Shown in pieces: positions 14,001 to 16,785 of a DNA stretch of 16,785 bases. Origin of the DNA: CG1-02-35-72 sp045046885 (GTDB lineage Bacteria > Bacteroidota > Bacteroidia > Flavobacteriales > Flavobacteriaceae). Position numbers and translations under genes: made by a program. Where the stretch lies: NCBI GenBank assembly GCA_045046885.1, contig JASFYX010000032.1, positions 1 to 16,785 on the forward strand, written 5' to 3'. The notes under the pieces were generated by a model. The model saw only the letters and a list, made by a program, of their open reading frames with translations. It was not told where the DNA came from and searched no databases. Position 1 is the stretch's first letter. Each line of letters starts with the position of its first letter.

Positions 14001-14124
14001 TCCCCAAGCCAAATATTTTGGTTTAGGAAAAATAAAAGAAGATCAATTAAAAGCATTTGCATCATACAAAAATATGACACTAGAGGAAGCTAAAAAATGG
14101 TTGCATCCAAATTTAGCCGATTAA
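11002..14124 (+). CDS. metH: Cobalamin-dependent methionine synthase (folate, cap, B12 and activation domains) with inserted DUF559 nuclease domain
   Basis: Carries the methyltetrahydrofolate-binding, cobalamin-binding and SAM-dependent reactivation parts of methionine synthase; the homocysteine module is the preceding gene. Domains: pterin-binding barrel (about residues 10-290, with NIGERTNVTGSRKF and DVNMDEGLLDG), four-helix cap (about 310-407), an insert at residues 408-560, B12 domain (561-700, with GDVHDIGKN whose His573 would bind cobalt, SGLITPS and GGATTS), and activation domain (about 720-1040, with RPAPGYPACPDH). Without the insert the protein would be 887 residues and colinear with E. 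coli MetH, where the cap leads directly into GKMVIATVKGDVHDIGKN. All core motifs on both sides are intact, so the enzyme may still function. It is co-transcribed with the upstream module and metF. Confidence 0.97.
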   Translation: MAKETKYLTLSGLEPLIVTPNSNFINIGERTNVTGSRKFLRLIKNQEFEEALSVAREQVENGAQIIDVNMDEGLLDGVEAMTTFLNLIASEPDIARVPIMIDSSKWEIIEAGLKVVQGKPVVNSISLKEGEKEFIYRAKRIKRYGAAVIVMAFDEDGQADSYERRIEICKRSYDVLVDKVKFPPQDIIFDPNIFPVATGMEEHKLNALDFFRATKWIRENLPYANISGGVSNVSFSFRGNNTVREAIHSAFLYHAIQNGMTMGIVNPAMLEVYDEIPKDLLERVEDVLLNRRDDATERLLDIAENVDKTGHKAKTADLSWRENPLQERIIHSLVKGLDAFIIDDVEEARLQVDKPIEIIEIYLMNGMNVVGDLFGSGKMFLPQVVKSARVMKKAVAYLLPYIEEAKKSLPNPSEGGAYQSYEMADKSAYGKLKEFALSMRDKPTESERILWNYLKNKQLKGFKFRRQHIIGKYIADFVCLKRRLIIELDGKIHQIPENKESDEIRTAWLEEKGFKVIRFSNEAIIGNIENALKTILEVLNNQAEIESQGLLPSGARGRGAGKILMATVKGDVHDIGKNIVGVVLACNNYEIIDLGVMVPPEKILETAIKEQVDVIGLSGLITPSLGEMEFLAKEMARQDFKVPLMIGGATTSRVHTAVKIDTHYQNDVVHVLDASRAVNVVNNLLGKNKKQYHLDTKSEYKTLREGYLNRATKKRFLSFKEAKANKLQLDFNKANIIKPNFLGVKVLNDIPLNDIVPFIDWTPFFQSWELHGRYPKILNDDVVGVEATKLFNEAQALLKDIVTNKKLKANAVFGIFPANTVDGTVIKLYKDDSRQKDIGQFISLRQQAQKASGKPNIGLSDYIAPKETGLTDYIGCFAVSTGFGVDELAKAHEKNLDDFNSIMVKALADRLAEALAEYLHQKVRTDYWGYAIDENFDNTELIKEKYCGIRPAPGYPACPDHTEKRTIWQLLDVEKNCGITLTESLAMWPTAAVSGYYFAHPQAKYFGLGKIKEDQLKAFASYKNMTLEEAKKWLHPNLAD
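12223..12253 (+). repeat. Left REP-like end of the DUF559 element
   Basis: It begins AGCCTCCCC and contains a perfect 7-bp hairpin, CCCCTCC-GAA-GGAGGGG (12234-12250), followed by CTT. It is far more GC-rich than the neighbouring gene. Its orientation is opposite to the right-end repeat, with which it shares the AGCC start, C-rich tracts and a CCGAAGG core. Confidence 0.8.
12644..12681 (-). repeat. Right REP-like end of the DUF559 element
   Basis: The reverse complement begins AGCCCCACGCCCCCTAG and continues with CCCCCGAAGGGAG, ending GGCCTT. It is similar to the left end in inverted orientation. It forms a CTCCC-TTC-GGGGG hairpin on the plus strand (12652-12664). As translated it gives a Gly/Arg/Pro-rich linker, LLPSGARGRGA. 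Confidence 0.75.
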
Positions 14125-14144
14125 AAATATTAAAATTATAACTT

Positions 14145-15098
14145 ATGAAAGTTACAGAACACATCGCGCAAGCAAAAGGAAAAACATTGTTTTCGTTCGA
14201 AATTATTCCACCAAAAAAAGGGCATAGTATTCAGCAATTGTATGACAATATAGATCCGCTAATGGAATTTAAGCCACCGTTTATTGATGTGACTACTTCT
14301 AGAGAAGAATACATTTACATTGAACGCAAAGGGTTGTTAGATAGAAAAGTAACGCGTATGCGTCCTGGAACTGTTGGCATTTGTGCATCGTTGCGATATA
14401 AGTATGATGTAGATACCATTCCGCATATTTTATGTGGCGGCTTTTCTAAAGAAGAAACGGAATACGTTTTGGTTGATTGCCAATATTTAGGCATAGATAA
14501 CTTGATGGCTTTACGGGGTGATGCCATGAAACACCAACGTTTTTTTGAACCTACAAAAGGTGGCCATCAATACGCCACAGGGCTTGTAGAGCAAATAAGC
14601 GATTTGAACAAAGGCGTTTATTTACACGATATTATGGAAACACCTGTTAAAGCCAATTTTTGCATAGGCGTAGCGGGCTATCCCGAAAAACATATTGAAG
14701 CGCCGAGTTTAGCCTCCGATTTAAAACGCCTCAAAGAAAAAGTAGATGCCGGCGCTAATTATGTCGTGACACAAATGTTTTTCGACAACAAAAAATATTT
14801 CGACTTTGTAAAAGCGGCTAGAGAACACGGTATAAATGTGCCTATAATTCCGGGAATCAAACCCATTGCAGTGGCTAAACATTTACAAATTTTACCACAG
14901 GTTTTTAAGCTAGATTTACCACAAGATTTAATAGATGCTGTTTTAAAATGTGAAAACACAGCCGCTGTAAGACAAGTGGGTATTGATTGGGCTACACAAC
15001 AAACCAAAGAATTGTTAGCAGCTAAAGTCCCCGTTATTCATTTCTATTCGATGGGAAAATCTAATAATATCAAGGCTGTAGCCGATAAGTTTTTTTAA
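14145..15098 (+). CDS. metF: 5,10-methylenetetrahydrofolate reductase
   Basis: A flavoenzyme that reduces methylene-THF to methyl-THF, the methyl donor for MetH. The 317-residue product has the normal length for bacterial MetF. Visible are FEIIPPKKG at residues 18-26 (Glu19 being the catalytic Glu equivalent), the NLMALRGDA motif near 120-128, FCIGVAGYPEKH, and VTQMFFDNKKYFDF. It starts 20 nt after metH and shares the riboswitch-controlled operon. No clear terminator follows, but its stop is directly followed by a TATATTTG sequence (15099-15106). Confidence 0.97.
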   Translation: MKVTEHIAQAKGKTLFSFEIIPPKKGHSIQQLYDNIDPLMEFKPPFIDVTTSREEYIYIERKGLLDRKVTRMRPGTVGICASLRYKYDVDTIPHILCGGFSKEETEYVLVDCQYLGIDNLMALRGDAMKHQRFFEPTKGGHQYATGLVEQISDLNKGVYLHDIMETPVKANFCIGVAGYPEKHIEAPSLASDLKRLKEKVDAGANYVVTQMFFDNKKYFDFVKAAREHGINVPIIPGIKPIAVAKHLQILPQVFKLDLPQDLIDAVLKCENTAAVRQVGIDWATQQTKELLAAKVPVIHFYSMGKSNNIKAVADKFF

Positions 15099-15180
15099 TA
15101 TATTTGTAAGGATATAAGAACTTAAAATACTACTATAAACAAATCCTATAAAAATAAAGTGAATGCAAATGATTTATTTT

Positions 15181-15188
15181 TACCTTTG
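15181..15188 (+). promoter_or_regulatory. Predicted -7 box of trxA
   Basis: TACCTTTG matches TAnnTTTG and ends 34 nt before the trxA start codon. A second match, TATATTTG, lies at 15099-15106 and might be an additional promoter. Neither has a clear -33 TTG. Confidence 0.55.
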
Positions 15189-15222
15189 TCATCACTAAAA
15201 TTAAAACTTAAAATAATATATT

Positions 15223-15540
15223 ATGGCATTAGAAATAACAGATGCTTCGTTTGACGAAGTAGTTTTAAAATCAGATAAACCAGTATTAGTAGATTTTTGG
15301 GCAGCTTGGTGTGGTCCTTGTCGTATGTTAACGCCTATTGTAGAAGAATTAGGCAAAGATTACGGCGATAAAGTTACTATCGGAAAAGTAGATGTAGACG
15401 CCAATCAGAAATTTGCGGCACAATATGGCGTACGAAATATCCCAACAGTCTTACTGTTTAAAGGTGGCGAAGTTGTAGATAAACAAGTAGGTGTAGCCCC
15501 AAAAAAAACATATTCAGATAAATTAGATGCGCTTTTGTAA
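15223..15540 (+). CDS. trxA: Thioredoxin
   Basis: A small disulfide reductase of the cytosol that serves, among others, CysH, ribonucleotide reductase and peroxiredoxins. The 105-residue product has the canonical length. The active site is WCGPC, with Cys30 and Cys33 preceded by FWAAW; the buried Asp24 and the cis-Pro loop RNIPT are present. No signal peptide is present. It has its own predicted promoter and terminator. Proximity to the sulfate reduction and methionine genes fits its role as electron donor, though thioredoxin is general. Confidence 0.97.
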   Translation: MALEITDASFDEVVLKSDKPVLVDFWAAWCGPCRMLTPIVEELGKDYGDKVTIGKVDVDANQKFAAQYGVRNIPTVLLFKGGEVVDKQVGVAPKKTYSDKLDALL

Positions 15541-15562
15541 GCACTAATTAAAAATAAATTAT

Positions 15563-15596
15563 AAAAAAGGTTTGGCTATTTGGCTAAACCTTTTTT
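15563..15596 (+). terminator. Intrinsic terminator of trxA
   Basis: The stem AAAAAAGGTTT/AAACCTTTTTT (15563-15573 with 15586-15596) is extended inward by GGC/GCT pairing, has a 6-nt loop, and ends in a six-T run. It lies 23 nt after the trxA stop. Confidence 0.88.
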
Positions 15597-15621
15597 ATTT
15601 TAGCTTACTTTTAAGCACTGT

Positions 15622-16545
15622 ATGGCATTTGAAGAAGTAAAGCAGAATTTGGCTTTTAGCAATTTAGAACTCCTCGCTAAGCAAGTAGTAGAGGGTTTTG
15701 TTACGGGTATGCATAAGAGTCCTTTTCACGGCTTTTCTGTAGAATTTGCAGAACATCGCGCCTATAATAAAGGGGAAAGTACACGTCATATAGATTGGAA
15801 ACTCTACGCCAAAACCGATAAATTATATGTAAAGCGTTACGAAGAAGAAACAAATTTGCGCTGTCATATTATTATAGATAATTCGGCTTCTATGCATTAT
15901 CCAAAATTATTGGTACCTACCATAGAACACCTTAATAAAATTAGTTTTGCAACGGTGGCTTCTGCCGCTTTAATGGAATTGCTCAAGCGTCAACGCGATG
16001 CTGTTGGATTGAGTATTTATAGCGATAAATACGATTTTTATGCACCTGCCAAAGGAAGCGAAAAACATCATAGAATGTTACTCAATCGTCTTATGAACTT
16101 GTTATTTGATGGTTCTACAAAAACAACTCAGACTTATGATTGTTTGCATCAGATAGCCGAGAAAATTCACAAACGCTCGCTTATTATTTTGTTTTCGGAT
16201 ATGTTTCAATCCGACAAGGAAGAAGACGAGCTTTTTGAGGCTTTACGTCATTTAAAATACAACAAACACGACGTGGTTTTTTTCCATACTTACGACGCTA
16301 AGACAGAATTGAACTTTGAATTTGACAATACACCCAAAAAATTTGTAGATATAGAGACAGGCGAAACGGTAAATCTTTTTGCAGATAATATAAAAGAAAC
16401 GTATAAAAAAACAACAGAAAAATATTTTAATGACTTAAAATTAAGATGTTTACAATATAAAATAGATTATGTGTCGGTAGATATTAATCAAGGCTTTGAG
16501 CATATTTTGCAGACCTATTTAATACGTAGAAGACAATTTATGTAA
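15622..16545 (+). CDS. DUF58 domain protein (vWA-like)
   Basis: A 307-residue soluble protein of the DUF58 family. Family landmarks are the HGFSVEFAEHRAYNKGESTRHIDWKLYAKTD region (residues 36-66, written here only as the family hallmark), then a von Willebrand A-like segment with a DNSAS motif at 86-90. That motif fits the DxSxS metal-ion-dependent adhesion site, and LIILFSDMF supplies a second acidic site. Relatives often work with MoxR-type AAA+ ATPases; none is inside this window. No membrane segment is apparent. A weak TACTTTTA box (15606-15613) precedes the ATG at 15622 by 8 nt. Function is unknown beyond the family. Confidence 0.93.
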   Translation: MAFEEVKQNLAFSNLELLAKQVVEGFVTGMHKSPFHGFSVEFAEHRAYNKGESTRHIDWKLYAKTDKLYVKRYEEETNLRCHIIIDNSASMHYPKLLVPTIEHLNKISFATVASAALMELLKRQRDAVGLSIYSDKYDFYAPAKGSEKHHRMLLNRLMNLLFDGSTKTTQTYDCLHQIAEKIHKRSLIILFSDMFQSDKEEDELFEALRHLKYNKHDVVFFHTYDAKTELNFEFDNTPKKFVDIETGETVNLFADNIKETYKKTTEKYFNDLKLRCLQYKIDYVSVDINQGFEHILQTYLIRRRQFM

Positions 16546-16560
16546 AAACCGCGATTTTGT

Positions 16561-16591
16561 TTTGTAGAAATAAAAAACGCGCTTATATTTG
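16561..16591 (+). promoter_or_regulatory. Promoter of tRNA-Asp
   Basis: TTTG (16561-16564), a 19-nt spacer, then TATATTTG (16584-16591): a full match to the Bacteroidota promoter pattern. The predicted start is near 16597, leaving a roughly 30-nt 5' leader before the tRNA. Confidence 0.75.
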
Positions 16592-16602
16592 CAACCGCTT
16601 TA

Positions 16603-16620
16603 TCCCGATAGCTATCGGGA
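16603..16620. repeat. Perfect 18-bp palindrome in the tRNA-Asp leader
   Basis: TCCCGATAGCTATCGGGA is its own reverse complement. I recall this or a near-identical palindrome as repeated in flavobacterial intergenic regions; copy number cannot be checked here. It lies between the tRNA promoter and the mature 5' end, so it would form a hairpin in the precursor. Confidence 0.7.
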
Positions 16621-16626
16621 AGCAAC

Positions 16627-16700
16627 GGTTTGGTAGTTCAGCTGGTTAGAATGCCTGCCTGTCACGCAGGAGGTCGCGGGTTCGAGTCCCGTCCAGACCG
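16627..16700 (+). tRNA. tRNA-Asp (anticodon GTC)
   Basis: A complete cloverleaf of 74 nt. The acceptor stem is GGTTTGG (16627-16633) with CCAGACC (16693-16699), including one G-T pair, and the discriminator is G16700. The anticodon stem is CCTGC/GCAGG (16654-16658 with 16666-16670), with loop CTGTCAC and anticodon GTC at 16661-16663. The T-arm has loop TTCGAGT (16681-16687). The 3' CCA is not encoded (CAA follows). Confidence 0.97.
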
Positions 16701-16723
16701 CAAAAAGAAAGTTGTGTTGTTTT

Positions 16724-16745
16724 AGCACTTTACATATAAAGTGCT
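16724..16745 (+). terminator. Hairpin downstream of tRNA-Asp, possible terminator
   Basis: AGCACTTT (16724-16731) pairs perfectly with AAAGTGCT (16738-16745) around a 6-nt loop. The T-tract after it is weak (GAGGTTTATT), so termination is uncertain. Confidence 0.45.
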
Positions 16746-16785
16746 GAGGTTTATTAAATTAAGCCAATGAAAAGCTTCCCTTTAA

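Noticed and set aside
16767..16785. Start of a further gene (ATG, reading MKSFPL) at the window end
   Set aside because: Only six codons are visible and no promoter was recognised; it cannot be supported.
1..16785. CRISPR array, prophage, rRNA or integron
   Set aside because: No regularly spaced repeats, phage genes, integrase or rRNA sequence were seen.

Overview
The window looks like chromosome of a Bacteroidota, most likely a member of the Flavobacteriaceae. The evidence is low GC, several TAnnTTTG-type promoter boxes (often with an upstream TTG/TTTG), few recognisable Shine-Dalgarno sequences, a two-gene methionine synthase, and protein sequences of flavobacterial type. Most genes are housekeeping, and the theme is sulfur and methionine/SAM metabolism.

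Layout: (1) 2-2047 is the 3' part of a membrane pyrophosphatase gene (hppA) with an unusual Met/His- and CxxC-rich C-terminal tail, closed by a strong terminator. (2) 2170-3591, minus strand, holds a secreted protein of unknown function followed by a deoxynucleoside kinase, with their own terminator facing hppA. (3) 3601-4279 is an AT-rich gap plus a small putative membrane or exported protein (3933-4181) and a bidirectional terminator. (4) 4301-5724, minus strand, is metK with a probable SAM-II-type riboswitch in its leader. (5) 5802-9479 is an Rrf2-family regulator followed by the sulfate assimilation operon DUF2061-cysH-cysD-cysN. A short inverted repeat sits at the predicted start of that transcript. 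(6) 9480-9816 is non-coding. (7) 9817-15098 is a clear SAM-I riboswitch followed by the methionine operon: a homocysteine methyltransferase module of MetH, the rest of MetH, and metF. (8) 15181-16700 is trxA with its terminator, a DUF58 protein, and tRNA-Asp(GTC).

How they work together: CysDN activates sulfate and CysH reduces the activated sulfate using thioredoxin (trxA is also here). The resulting sulfide feeds homocysteine synthesis elsewhere. MetF makes methyl-tetrahydrofolate, the two MetH parts methylate homocysteine, and MetK makes SAM. SAM would feed back on metK through one riboswitch class and on metH/metF through another.

The most striking item is inside the large metH gene. An in-frame, exactly 459-nt segment (12223-12681, residues 408-560) encodes a complete-looking DUF559/Vsr-like endonuclease domain. 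It is bounded by GC-rich, inverted, REP-like hairpin sequences and sits in the linker between the MetH cap and B12 domains. It has no intein splicing motifs and keeps the reading frame open, so it looks like a protein-level mobile element that has entered a core metabolic enzyme without obviously destroying it.
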